Part shown: piece by piece, positions 17,745 to 26,784 of the stretch
How the letters are laid out: the number at the start of each line of letters is the position of its first letter
How positions within the stretch are numbered: position 1 is the stretch's first letter
Assembly (NCBI RefSeq): GCF_003062295.1
Contig: NZ_PYCN01000025.1
Span: 38,443 to 102,442, forward strand
Reading direction: 5' to 3'
Origin: Bradyrhizobium algeriense
GTDB taxonomy: Bacteria; Pseudomonadota; Alphaproteobacteria; Rhizobiales; Xanthobacteraceae
Length of the DNA: 64,000 nucleotides
Position numbers and translations under genes: made by a program
The notes under the pieces: model-generated
The model's input: the letters and a program-made list of their open reading frames with translations, nothing else
Databases searched by the model: none
What the model was told of the DNA's origin: nothing

Positions 17745-18698
17745 ATGCCTTTTAAGGGCCTTGATCTAAATCTTCTTGTTGCGCTCGATGCTCTGATGAC
17801 CGAGCGTAACCTCACCGCGGCGGCACGCAGCATCAAGCTGAGCCAGCCAGCCATGAGCGCCGCCGTCGCACGGCTACGCGCCTATTTCCGCGACGAACTA
17901 TTTACGATGAGAGGCCGGGAACTTGTCCCAACACCGCGTGCCGAAGGGCTCGCCGCCCCTATTCGCAAGGCTCTGCTGCACATCCAGCTCTCCATTATAT
18001 CCCAGGATGTGTTCAACCCTGCCAAATCGGATCGCCGCTTCCGGATCCTCCTGTCCGATTTCATGACAATCGTATTTTTTCGAAAGGTCGTGGACCGTGT
18101 CGCACGGGAAGCTCCCGCCGTCAGTTTCGAATTGCTGCCACTCGCCGATGCGACCGATGAGCTTCTCCGGCGCGGTGAAGTCGATTTTCTTATCTTGCCG
18201 GAATTGTTCATGTCGAGTGCACACCCTAAGGCGACATTGTTCGAGGAGAGCCTTGTGTGCGTCGGATGCCGCACGAACAAGCAGCTACCCGCGCAGCTTA
18301 CATTCGAGGGATACATGTCCATGGGACACGTTGCGGTCAAGTTCGGGCTTACGCGAAAGCCCTCCATTGAGGAATGGTTCTTACTCAAGCACGGTCTCAA
18401 GAGACGCATCGAGGTCGTCGTGCAGAGCTTTAACATGATCCCGCCGGTACTATTGGACACTAGCCGCATAGGTATGATGCCCTCAAGGCTGGTTAAGCAT
18501 TTCGAAAACACGATGCCCCTGCAGATCGTCGAACTTACGCGGTCACTTCCCGCGTTTACCGAGGCCGTCCAATGGCCCGCTTTTCACAATAGTGATCCGG
18601 CAAGCATCTGGATGCGGCAGATATTGTTGGAAGAGGCGTCCCGCATGAGTCCTCCGCCTGAGACCACGAAAGATCCAGGCGCCCCTAAATTCACTTAA
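17745..18698 (+). CDS. nodD2: NodD2, second LysR-type nod regulator
   Basis: This 317-residue NodD parallels NodD1: MPFKGLDLNLLVALDALMTE, SQPAMSAAVARLRAYF, FRILLSDFMTIVFF and PELFMSSAHPKATLFEE. The ATG at 17745 has a good GGGAGA ribosome site; the frame stays open for 84 codons upstream but without NodD similarity. In B. japonicum NodD2 acts mainly as a repressor of the nod genes under the control of NolA, and the tandem nodD1-nodD2-nolA order here fits that circuit. Differences from NodD1 concentrate in the effector domain and the C-terminal tail. Confidence 0.94.
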   Translation: MPFKGLDLNLLVALDALMTERNLTAAARSIKLSQPAMSAAVARLRAYFRDELFTMRGRELVPTPRAEGLAAPIRKALLHIQLSIISQDVFNPAKSDRRFRILLSDFMTIVFFRKVVDRVAREAPAVSFELLPLADATDELLRRGEVDFLILPELFMSSAHPKATLFEESLVCVGCRTNKQLPAQLTFEGYMSMGHVAVKFGLTRKPSIEEWFLLKHGLKRRIEVVVQSFNMIPPVLLDTSRIGMMPSRLVKHFENTMPLQIVELTRSLPAFTEAVQWPAFHNSDPASIWMRQILLEEASRMSPPPETTKDPGAPKFT

Positions 18699-19922
18699 AG
18701 CGTCTTCTCACCTCCTCTTCGCATCAATCCGGTTACCCCCAATCCTTCGTGAGAACCGACCCTCATTCATCGTAAGCGCGGATTCGCAAAAGCGTCCTAC
18801 GTCCGTTATATCTGCACCCATATTTCAGCTGTCTCTCGCGAGTCTAATATTAGGCTCCTCTCGGCTTGACGCCATTCTCGCTCGAGCTCGTTAGCGACAA
18901 TTTGCGGCGTTGAAAATTAGTGGCCCGTTGCAAATGGCTATCGAACCTGCCACACAGCAACGGTCTCAAGCCAGCGGTTGGGCTCGCTCGAGAGGATAGC
19001 AATCCAGTCGACAGCAGAGGCGGAGCGCGACATGCAACGACTTACGCGATCAACGACATTTCCCTACACATCGTCGGCGGCAGTTCTGGCATGAAGTCAG
19101 CTCCGATATCTTCTTCTCGCTCGACCTTCGTCTCTTCGGAGCTCATGACTTTCAAAGGGCGCCTGGCCCCTCGGACCGACCCCTATCGACCTCAAGCAGC
19201 GCATCATCTGCAAATCGAAGTGGTTGCAGAACTGATCTGCGAAGGCAAGCACGCGCTCCTGGCAACCCAAATTGCGCAACGAACTCGCAAGCGCGCTGAT
19301 AACAGCAAAACTCGACATTTGCCTGGAGGGCGGGACTAGCGAATCGGCCCAGATGCGCTCAGCGCACTGGCATCGACTAATTTGGAAGGCATTGCCCGTC
19401 TACGTGTCTGTCATTTTGTATACCAGGCGCGGGCGAGCGAGCATGTCGGACAGACCAATCACTTACCGCTTCGCGCCAAGTCTCATCTACCGTGGTCCGA
19501 TCCGTTGTGAACGGGATCAAAGAGCGGCCACCACTTTGCGATAGATATTGAGGCAGCGGGACTTAAGCTGAGAAAATGCTGTGACTATCGTTGTTGGATC
19601 AGCATTGGCTGCCGATCGTTGCTCGTATCGGCTCGGCGCTTTCTTGCAGCCATGGCTCAGAATAGCGGCGCACCGAATGTGAGAATCCTCTTCTTCGCCC
19701 CGCCAGTTCGGCTGCACATAGGCACTGCGGTGCTCGCAGTTCCGAGAAAAGTTAGTCGATATCGCCTGCGCGGCCTTGAGACGAAGCAAAGCGCGACTGT
19801 GTTGCGCAACAGCATCACTTCAACGTATACCGCACCTTCGTCGCTGTACGCCGGCGGTCTGTCTTCTTTTGGCCAAACGTCTTAGCCACGTGCGGCCGCC
19901 TTAGCGTTAATCACGGAGCCGA
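18699..19922. other. Large stretch without a recognisable gene
   Basis: About 1.2 kb follows nodD2 with only short, overlapping frames on both strands. The longest (18920-19339, plus) has no motif, no clear ribosome site and an atypical composition. It probably holds decayed sequence plus the promoter of the 70-residue protein at 19923. Confidence 0.4.
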
Positions 19923-20135
19923 ATGTTGCAGCAATACAGTGGTGTCTACGATCCGGAAGACCTCTCGGTCTTGGGAAGGCTTTTTGATGAAGCAGTCGCG
20001 GCGTTACCGGCTTCGATGCGAACTCCTGAAAATCGAACGGCAATCGCCACGCTTGTTCTGGAACGTGCAGCAGCCGGCGAGGCCCACTTGGCGTCCCTGA
20101 TGAACTTGATGGGCGCCATTGCTTCTGCCGCTTGA
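19923..20135 (+). CDS. Small hypothetical protein, 70 residues
   Basis: The ATG at 19923 follows a GGAGCC ribosome site. The product is acidic and helical, MLQQYSGVYDPEDLSVLGRLFDEAVAALP..., and looks like the small conserved hypothetical proteins common in Bradyrhizobium genomes (a helix pair with an Ala/Leu-rich second half). There is no signal peptide or catalytic motif. It lies on the same strand between nodD2 and nolA. Confidence 0.65.
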   Translation: MLQQYSGVYDPEDLSVLGRLFDEAVAALPASMRTPENRTAIATLVLERAAAGEAHLASLMNLMGAIASAA

Positions 20136-20234
20136 TCAGGCGACTCTCTGAGGACAGCAACCTTGCTGGCGCCAGAAGAGCCGCCTAGCTGGCGCCTGAA
20201 ACGAAGCCATTTTCAGGTAGACCGTTGAAATAGC

Positions 20235-20265
20235 TTGAATCTCACGCGACGTCAGGTTGTAGGCT
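20235..20265 (+). promoter_or_regulatory. nolA promoter, MerR type with 19-base spacer
   Basis: -35 TTGAAT (20235-20240) and -10 TAGGCT (20260-20265) are separated by 19 bases, the overlong spacer typical of MerR-family promoters, where the regulator binds the spacer and twists the DNA. nolA starts 15 bases after the -10, so its leader is very short and autoregulation is likely. Related motifs occur at 17358 and 21204. Confidence 0.7.
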
Positions 20266-20280
20266 TGAAATTAGAGAACC

Positions 20281-20988
20281 ATGACAAAACCTACACCACG
20301 AAGGCGTCGATGGCGCATTGGCGAGCTTGCAGAGGCGACCGGGGTAACGGTACGCACTCTGCATCATTATGAGCACACCGGCTTATTAAGTGCGTCGGAG
20401 CGCACCGACGGCGGTCACCGCATGTACGACCACGAAGGCCTCAAACGGGTACATCAAATCCGAGCGCTACGTGAGCTTGACTTCTCGCTTCACGAGATCC
20501 GTAGAGCGATAGAGGGCAGAACCTCGCTTACTGACCTATTGCGCAATCATTTGGGGAGAATTGAACTTCAAGTCGCGCGTGCAACCCTGTTGCGAAATCG
20601 TTTGCGCAACATGACGACGGATAGTGAATTGCACGTCAGTGTTGATGAGCTAGCTGCCACTCTGGATGCAATGTCGCGGGTTGAGGAAGAACGCCCTCAG
20701 CCGCTCCCATGCACATGCGTCATGGACTCAGGTCGAGAGGAGCGGTGGCGGAAGATCCTCGACGAGCTGCGCGATTGTGTGGATCGGGGCGAGCATCCCT
20801 GCAGCGAACGGGCAAATGCTGTGGCGCTTAAAGCGCGCTTGCTGATCACAGAGATCGCAGGAGCTGATTCGACCGTTTCAATGATACTGAAAGTTCTTGC
20901 GCGATTGAGCGCGCCACGCAGTATGGCTGGCTGGGATCCCTGCCTAATGCAATATCTCGACCTCGCACTTGCCGCCTTGAACGGATGA
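20281..20988 (+). CDS. nolA: NolA, MerR-family nodulation regulator
   Basis: This 235-residue protein has a MerR winged HTH at its N-terminus (RRWRIGELAEATGVTVRTLH, HYEHTGLLSASERT, GGHRMYDHEGLKRVHQI) and a helical C-terminal TipAS-like part ending GWDPCLMQYLDLALAALNG. It matches B. japonicum NolA, which restricts nodulation of certain soybean genotypes and controls nodD2 expression. In B. japonicum three forms are made from alternative in-frame starts; here too there are internal Met codons downstream of the HTH (at about residues 110 and 130). Cys residues in PLPCTCVMD could be ligand-binding. Confidence 0.92.
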   Translation: MTKPTPRRRRWRIGELAEATGVTVRTLHHYEHTGLLSASERTDGGHRMYDHEGLKRVHQIRALRELDFSLHEIRRAIEGRTSLTDLLRNHLGRIELQVARATLLRNRLRNMTTDSELHVSVDELAATLDAMSRVEEERPQPLPCTCVMDSGREERWRKILDELRDCVDRGEHPCSERANAVALKARLLITEIAGADSTVSMILKVLARLSAPRSMAGWDPCLMQYLDLALAALNG

Positions 20989-21594
20989 ACTGCGCTGAAC
21001 CTGCCGCGTATAATGCGTGCACCCCTGCTGTGTTCTCCATCTAGATGAGAATGATATGAGTTTTTTAGCGCCCAGGAACGCGCCGGTTGTGGTTTGCGTC
21101 AGATGGTTGAGGACTCGTGGCGCTCTTCTCTAACTTTTGCAGCGTCGCTCCTTCATCGAGACATGACTTTGGACACATTTATGAGACGAGCCCCCCGAAG
21201 GGCTTGAATCGTACATGGCGTCAGATTGTACGATCTACTGTAGGTGGCCACGCTCCCTGGCAACCTAGGGACAACTCCGCCTAGCCGGGAGGATCGCATG
21301 GCCTGCAGTACGTTCAGAGTTTCTGGGCGAGAGCTTCGGCATTCGGGACGCAGTGGATGATCATGGTGGCCTTGCAAGTGCTTGATCAGAGCGAGCCGTG
21401 CCGGTCGGGGTGATCGCGGGTGTGCTGGATGCTGACGCAGCGTTCGTTACGACGTAGTCGAGCTTCTCGCAAGGAGAGGCTTTGTCCGACAAACCGAACA
21501 AGACGGATTTATCTATCTCTCACTCACGGATAAGGATCGCAAACTTCGCGGATCTCGCTCGCTGCAAACCCAATTCGAATCGACATCATGTCGT
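20989..21594. other. Intergenic stretch downstream of nolA
   Basis: I see no gene here. It contains a third copy of the nolA promoter motif (21204-21234) and ends in a sigma-54 promoter at 21595. I looked for a NifA site (TGT-N10-ACA) and found only a TGT-N12-ACA near 21490. Confidence 0.4.
21204..21234 (+). repeat. Third copy of the nolA-type promoter motif
   Basis: TTGAAT (21204-21209), 19 bases with GCGTCAGATTG, then TACGAT (21229-21234). No nolA coding sequence follows, so it is either a regulated promoter for another transcript or a decayed duplicate. Confidence 0.55.
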
Positions 21595-21610
21595 TGGCAC
21601 GTCGGTTGCT
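21595..21610 (+). promoter_or_regulatory. Sigma-54 (RpoN) promoter, -24/-12
   Basis: TGGCAC-GTCGG-TTGCT matches the RpoN consensus TGGCAC-N5-TTGCW at every position. It lies 28 bases upstream of the cupin gene ATG at 21639, the right distance for its promoter. On a symbiosis island the usual activator would be NifA, giving expression inside nodules, but I see no good upstream activator site. Confidence 0.8.
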
Positions 21611-21638
21611 GCTCCAAAGGTTAAGTTAAGGATTACGA

Positions 21639-22328
21639 ATGTCTCAAGCTGTTAGGCTCACGCCCCACGAGACGGTCAGAAGGCTCGAGCACTTCCGCAA
21701 GGAGCGGATTGTCAAAGTGCTCTATACGCCGGATGGGGTGCCGCCGCCGGCATACTTGCAGCTAAAACAGGACGACCAACTAGAGATCAGGGCGGGATGT
21801 ATTCACGTCGCCGTTGCCGGACAGGAACGGGAGCTCGGTCCGAGTTCGGTATGTGACGTCTCAGGCGCCGGTCCTCACAAAGTATGGAATACAGGCGACG
21901 AACCCGCAGACTCCATATACGTAACGCCGCCGCGGGGATGGACATGCGAACCGTTTGCTGTGTTCGATCGATTGCAGCGTCAGGAGCGCCTCGGACGTGA
22001 TGGGATGCCGAGATTGCCAGCGTTCGGCGTGTATCTCACTGCTTATCGCCACATCTTTCCTATAGCGGGACCGCAATGGTTGTTTCGCTCTGCCACGGCA
22101 GGTCCGGAGGCATCGGCCAGCCGCGGCTTACGCGCTGCCTTGAGGCATCCAAAGCTGGCGTTGTCTCATAACCAAGCGATGCCCTCGCATGGGCAGGAAC
22201 GGCAAGCTGATAGCAAACTCAAGCAAACATCCGGAGCTCTAAGTGCCAATTTCTCGAATTACTGCAGCTGCAAGTGCAGCATTCCTCTCTTGTGCTTTGG
22301 CTTCGACCGCACCAGCTGCCGACGTTAA
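21639..22328 (+). CDS. Cupin-domain protein under a sigma-54 promoter
   Basis: This 229-residue product has an N-terminal beta-barrel (cupin-like) region: AYLQLKQDDQLEIRAGCIHV, ELGPSSVCDVSGAGPHKVWN, DSIYVTPPRGW. The usual metal-binding His pair is not clear, so it may be a degenerate cupin. The segment after residue 125 (FGVYLTAYRHIFPIAGPQWL) fits membrane-proximal sequence of related proteins. The last 30 residues overlap the next gene in a different frame and look unnatural (Cys- and Ser-rich), so the true C-terminus may have been changed by a frameshift. Function is unknown. Confidence 0.6.
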   Translation: MSQAVRLTPHETVRRLEHFRKERIVKVLYTPDGVPPPAYLQLKQDDQLEIRAGCIHVAVAGQERELGPSSVCDVSGAGPHKVWNTGDEPADSIYVTPPRGWTCEPFAVFDRLQRQERLGRDGMPRLPAFGVYLTAYRHIFPIAGPQWLFRSATAGPEASASRGLRAALRHPKLALSHNQAMPSHGQERQADSKLKQTSGALSANFSNYCSCKCSIPLLCFGFDRTSCRR

Positions 22329-23349
22329 TATCGCCGTGGTCGGCCCGATGACCGGAAGCACTGCTGCGCTTGGCGTACAGATGCGCGACGGTGCTACTGC
22401 CGCTGTCGATGCGTTAAATGCTTCGGGCCTACTTCCCGGTATCAAGGTCATATTGAGCGTCGCCGATGACGCGTGCGATCCCAAGCAGGCCGTCGCAGTT
22501 GCCAATCGGCTGACGATGGATCAAGTCAAGTTGGTCGTTGGCCACTTTTGTTCGTCTTCCTCTATCCCCGCTTCCGACGTTTACGCCGAAGCGGCACTTA
22601 TTCAGATTTCACCTGGCTCAACGAATCCTCAGCTAACAGAGCGTGGTCTCAAGACGGTGTTTCGGATCTGCGGCCGCGACGACCAACAAGGACTCGTGGC
22701 GGCCGAATACATCTTGCGACATTATCCGAACAAGAAGATTGCCGTCCTTGACGACAAGAGTACCGCCGGCAAGGGCATTGCCGACTTCGTTGAGTCACGC
22801 CTTCAGGAAGCGGGCGAAAAGGTCATTCGGCAAAGCTATGTGGCCGGCGAAAAGGACTACACGGCCCTGGTCTCAAGAATGAAAAGAGACGGAATCCAGA
22901 TCGCCTATATCGGCGGCTATTACAACGAGATCGGCTTGATTGTGCGTCAAGCCGCAGAAGCAGGCGCAGGTCTCACTATCATGGCGAACGATCCGTTGAT
23001 GACCAGCGACTTTTCGGCGATCGCGGGCGAAGCAGCAAACGGCACACTGTTCACCTTCATGCCCGACTCCACCAAGAATGCTCAAGCGGCGGACGCCGTA
23101 GCTAGGCTCAAGTCTTCCAACATGTCAGCGGGAGGCTACACGCTCTACGCCTATGCCGCCGTCCAGGCATGGGCGGACGCGGTAAAGCGGGCCGGTACCT
23201 TCGACGGTCCGCGAGTAGCAGCTGCGCTTCGTTCGCAGCCAACCCAAACAGTAATCGGGCCGGTCCGGTTCGATACCAAAGGAGACAATGCAGCTCCCGG
23301 CTTCGTCGTATACCGGTGGCATAACAACATTGTCGAGACCGTCGAGTAG
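22243..23349 (+). CDS. Periplasmic branched-chain amino-acid-type substrate-binding protein (LivK family)
   Basis: This 368-residue protein starts with a GTG and a signal peptide (AAASAAFLSCALASTAPAA). It is followed by the type I periplasmic-binding fold of LivJ/LivK: VNIAVVGPMTGSTAALGVQM, DDACDPKQAVAVANRL, VVGHFCSSSSIPASDVY, and AYIGGYYNEIGLIVRQA. It would bind an amino acid or related small molecule for an ABC importer, but no permease or ATPase gene is nearby, so it either borrows another transporter or acts as an orphan. It overlaps the cupin gene by 86 bases and is probably transcribed from the same sigma-54 promoter. Confidence 0.9.
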   Translation: MPISRITAAASAAFLSCALASTAPAADVNIAVVGPMTGSTAALGVQMRDGATAAVDALNASGLLPGIKVILSVADDACDPKQAVAVANRLTMDQVKLVVGHFCSSSSIPASDVYAEAALIQISPGSTNPQLTERGLKTVFRICGRDDQQGLVAAEYILRHYPNKKIAVLDDKSTAGKGIADFVESRLQEAGEKVIRQSYVAGEKDYTALVSRMKRDGIQIAYIGGYYNEIGLIVRQAAEAGAGLTIMANDPLMTSDFSAIAGEAANGTLFTFMPDSTKNAQAADAVARLKSSNMSAGGYTLYAYAAVQAWADAVKRAGTFDGPRVAAALRSQPTQTVIGPVRFDTKGDNAAPGFVVYRWHNNIVETVE

Positions 23350-23395
23350 AACTCTTCGTTGTGACCGCACACGAGCCTAGATATTCAGCGAAGTA

Positions 23396-23689
23396 ATGGA
23401 AATGATGAAACGTAATTCCGGACATGACGTGCTACTCGGGTCGGTTCTCGCGCTCGCGGTACTCGCGTCGTTTCTCGCGCTCGCAGTACTGCTCGTGGAG
23501 CTATCCTATGACGCCGATGCGCCAACGGAAGAGTTTATGCCCAACGGCACAGCTCGGCCGATGTCGCTGCGTTACTTTTGCTTAGCTCTTTGCCGAACTT
23601 CCACTGTGCGATCTGAGACCGACTCGTTCCGGACCAATATTTGGTACCTGGACCAACGCAGCGTGATATTGCTGCCAACTCAGAAATGA
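23396..23689 (+). CDS. Possible small membrane protein, 97 residues
   Basis: The only notable feature is one strongly hydrophobic helix near the N-terminus (LLGSVLALAVLASFLALAVL). The C-terminal half has no familiar pattern. It lies 46 bases after the binding-protein gene on the same strand. It could equally be a chance frame. Confidence 0.3.
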   Translation: MEMMKRNSGHDVLLGSVLALAVLASFLALAVLLVELSYDADAPTEEFMPNGTARPMSLRYFCLALCRTSTVRSETDSFRTNIWYLDQRSVILLPTQK

Positions 23690-23856
23690 CGGCAATGCCA
23701 ATCCGTGACCGAGGCGGCTGATTGCTGCACTTTGGATGCCGGCCGTCCTCGCTGTCCCAACAAACACTCGAACTCTGTCCTCAGGCCGTCTACCGGACTG
23801 ACTGACCGGCATGCTGACAACTGCAAGCGCCCTCGGTGGTTCAACGGGAGAAACCT

Positions 23857-26023
23857 ATGTCCGATGCCAAATTGCAAAATGTGCTCTCTTCTCTTTCGCA
23901 GGCAGCGAAACAGCTAGATGCTCTGCCGTCCGACCGGCCTGCGCCGGCCGCTAATTACGTCAAACTAAACACGAATGAGAACCCATTTCCGTTGCCAGCA
24001 ATCGTATGGCAAAGTGCAATTGTGGCGCTTGAGCGGCAGTATCTGTATCCAGAAGATGACAACATTAGCCTGAGGGAAACAGCCGCTAATATCTACGGCG
24101 TCGCGATCGATCATGTGATTGCCGGCAATGGATCATCTGAGCTTCTCGGGCTCATCTACAGAGCATTTCTTGCCCCGGGGCGACAGCGGCGCAATGCTGT
24201 CGCCAGGTTTTTCATTCAATCACAAACTTGTTATGTTGCAGGGTGCTCAACTGCTTGAAATCAGATGTAACGAACCTCAGTCGTTGCCGATAGAGCAATT
24301 GCTCTTTGGGCCAGCAAAAGATGCCAAGTTCATTCTGTTGGCGAATCCGAACAATCCGACCGGAACGTTCATCCCTATCGCCGATATCGAACGCCTCCTG
24401 GCACAATCGGACCGCCTCGTCGTGTTGGACGAAGCGTATGTCGATTCTGCGCCTGATAATGGCCTGCGGCCCCTCAGCCGTTATCCGGATCTTCTGCTCT
24501 TAAGAACACTTTCGAAAAGCTATGCCGCCGCTGGCGTTCGCGTCGGCTTCGGGTTCGGCCACCCGCAGCTTATTGGACGGCTTCGTAACATCCAGAACGT
24601 CTTCAGCATGAATGTAATCGGGCACGCGGTCGGCATCAGCATTCTTGCGCATCGCGCCGTCTATGAAGAGAACCATAGGCACATCAGGCATGAAAGACAG
24701 CGGGTTGCGACCGCATTGTCGCAACTTGGATTTTCTCTAACGCCCTCCCACGCAAACTTCTTGCTAGCGCGTGTGCCTGCGGGACACGACGGTAGATGGT
24801 GGCAGGCCGCTTTGGAAAGGCAAAGAATACTTGTTGCCTTCCTTTCCAATAACGCTCTTGAAAATTGCATCCGCGTGAGCATCGGGACAAAAACGCAAAT
24901 GGATGCGTTTCTGGGAGCCGTCAGTGACATTTCTGACAGCTTAAAGCTAGGAAGATCGCCAGTTCTAACGTTCGGCATCTTCGATCACTTAGACGAGGAC
25001 GGCCGCGACATCGCCCGACAATACGCAGATCGCCTCGTCCTGGCAGAGGCGTACGACAGACTCGGCTTCTTTGCATATCACGTGGCAGAACACCACTGTA
25101 CGCCGCATGGGAGAGGTCCATCGCCAAATTTGTTCTTGTCGAGCGTCGCACAGCGCACACGGCAACTTCGTATCGGGCCATTGGTGATGCTGCTTAACCT
25201 CTATCATCTCCTGCGTGCGTTTGAAGAGATCTGTATGCTCGATCACTTGAGCGGTGGCCGGCTTGAGGTGGGTATCGGACGCGGCTCTCTTCCGCTTGAA
25301 TTGGGCTACTACGGCATCAGTGCTGACGCGGCGCCAAGCCGTTATGAAGAAGCAAGCGAAGCCCTTATCAGCGCTATGAAAGGCGGCATGCTATCCTATC
25401 AAGGCCAACATTTTGAGCTAAACAGCGTTCCGTTGACGGTAAAAACTTATCAGCGTCCAAGGCCGCCGACATGGATTGCCACAAATCGACCCGAGTCCGC
25501 AGCTTGGGCAGCTGCCAATGGCGCAAATCTCGCGTGCGTAGGCCCCTCCTCTGCTGTACGCAAAGTAACTGATGCCTTCCGCGCTCATCGAGAGCCCAAC
25601 GGCGAGGCTCACGATCAAATGCCATTTCTTGGATTGCTTCGCATGGTCGTGATTGCGCGTTCGGAGATAGATGCCTATTCGCTCGCGGCATCTGCTTACG
25701 CACAATGGCTCGAGAGCTTTAAGTTCCTTTACGAGCTCAATGCCATCCCTACACCACCACACCTTCCGCTGACCTTCGATGCGGCAATCGAGAGAGAATT
25801 GTGCGTCGTCGGAACGTCAGCTTCTGTGCGACAAGTTCTCCTAAATCAGCTGGAAGAGTCAGGTGCGAATTACCTTCTTTGTCAACTCGCATTTGGCAAT
25901 CTGCCATTAGATGCTTCCCTGTGCACCGCAACCGCAATCCAATCCGAAATCATGGCTGGGACTTGGCCGACAATGATTTGCCCGTCCGGCTTTAGACATC
26001 AAACGTTGTGGCAGCGCTCCTAG
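23857..26023 (+). pseudogene. HisC-type aminotransferase / luciferase-like monooxygenase fusion, frameshifted
   Basis: The ATG at 23857 (GGGAGA site) opens a class II PLP aminotransferase of the histidinol-phosphate type: YVKLNTNENPFPLP, VIAGNGSSELLGLIYRAF, then after a frame change SPGFSFNHKLV, LLANPNNPTGTF, VVLDEAYVD and the PLP Lys in RTLSKSYAAAGVRVGFGFG. The frame breaks in a GGGG run near 24177-24180: removing one G restores the expected PGDSGAMLSPG. After about 355 residues the frame continues into a luciferase-like flavin monooxygenase domain (LTFGIFDHLDEDGRD, FFAYHVAEHHCTPHGRGPSP, RLEVGIGRGSLPLELGYYGI). The combination suggests oxidation of an amino-acid-derived substrate. A sequencing error in the G run is possible, in which case the gene is intact at about 720 residues. 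Confidence 0.8.
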
Positions 26024-26170
26024 ACCCTTCCCGTATAGTCGGCGGGCAGCATGCGCTCACGATCAGCAGCTCCTGTTTGCTCACCACGACGTCCATGGGT
26101 CGACGAGGTGCGCTGTTGCCGCGATCCGGCAGCTCACGCTTTTCTAATCACACCTACGGAGGACTGACTA

Positions 26171-26596
26171 ATGACGAAAGACCGATTCGCCATGGGCTTT
26201 GCCCTTGCATTGATTCTGATGGCGAGCTTTCCTGGAGCCGCCGGCGCGGAGGAGCCTGCGTACGCGGGCCTGAACGGGGGCGCGCCGATCAACACCGGCG
26301 ACGTGTTGTCAGGCGAGCTCTACGCGATTCGCATACGCGATGCCAAGCACGGCAAAAAGGTCGCCTACCATATCATCTCCGCGCCGCGCCGGCTGCCCGA
26401 GCCGCACGCGCTGTGCAAGCTAGAGACCGGACCGGTAATGTTTCAGCTGCTCACAACTGGCGAAGCGCACGCCAGTCAGCTGAAGCCACTAGTCGGCAAG
26501 AGGATCTCGGTGAAGGTCGATGAAATCGCCTGTGCCGACGCTGAGCAGATGAGCGAGGCGGTGATCAAGAAGTGGAGTCTGGTGAAACAGCGTTGA
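26171..26596 (+). CDS. Hypothetical exported protein, 141 residues
   Basis: A strong GGAGG site precedes the ATG. The N-terminus is a clear signal peptide (MGFALALILMASFPGAAGAEE). The mature part is a small beta-rich domain (GDVLSGELYAIRIRDAKHGK, VGKRISVKVDEIACADAEQM) with two Cys residues that could form a disulfide. I do not recognise the family. It is probably periplasmic and follows the HisC/monooxygenase gene on the same strand. Confidence 0.7.
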   Translation: MTKDRFAMGFALALILMASFPGAAGAEEPAYAGLNGGAPINTGDVLSGELYAIRIRDAKHGKKVAYHIISAPRRLPEPHALCKLETGPVMFQLLTTGEAHASQLKPLVGKRISVKVDEIACADAEQMSEAVIKKWSLVKQR

Positions 26597-26784
26597 CTTG
26601 TTAGAGCCTGCGCTGACGATGTTCCAGCATATCGCGCAACCAGTTGCGGAATTCGCCCCACTGCCGTGGAAGGCAACTAGCTGCAGGGCAAGGATTTGGA
26701 TCTATAGAACGAAGCTTAGGCCATGATGAAGCATTTTTCGTTGAAGACCCATATAGGCAATCACAAGCTGCGTCCGAAACGCAG

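Noticed and set aside
18920..19339. 139-codon plus-strand ORF after nodD2
   Set aside because: No ribosome site, no motif and an overlapping reverse frame of equal quality.
21488..21510. NifA activator site for the sigma-54 promoter
   Set aside because: The spacing is TGT-N12-ACA instead of N10.
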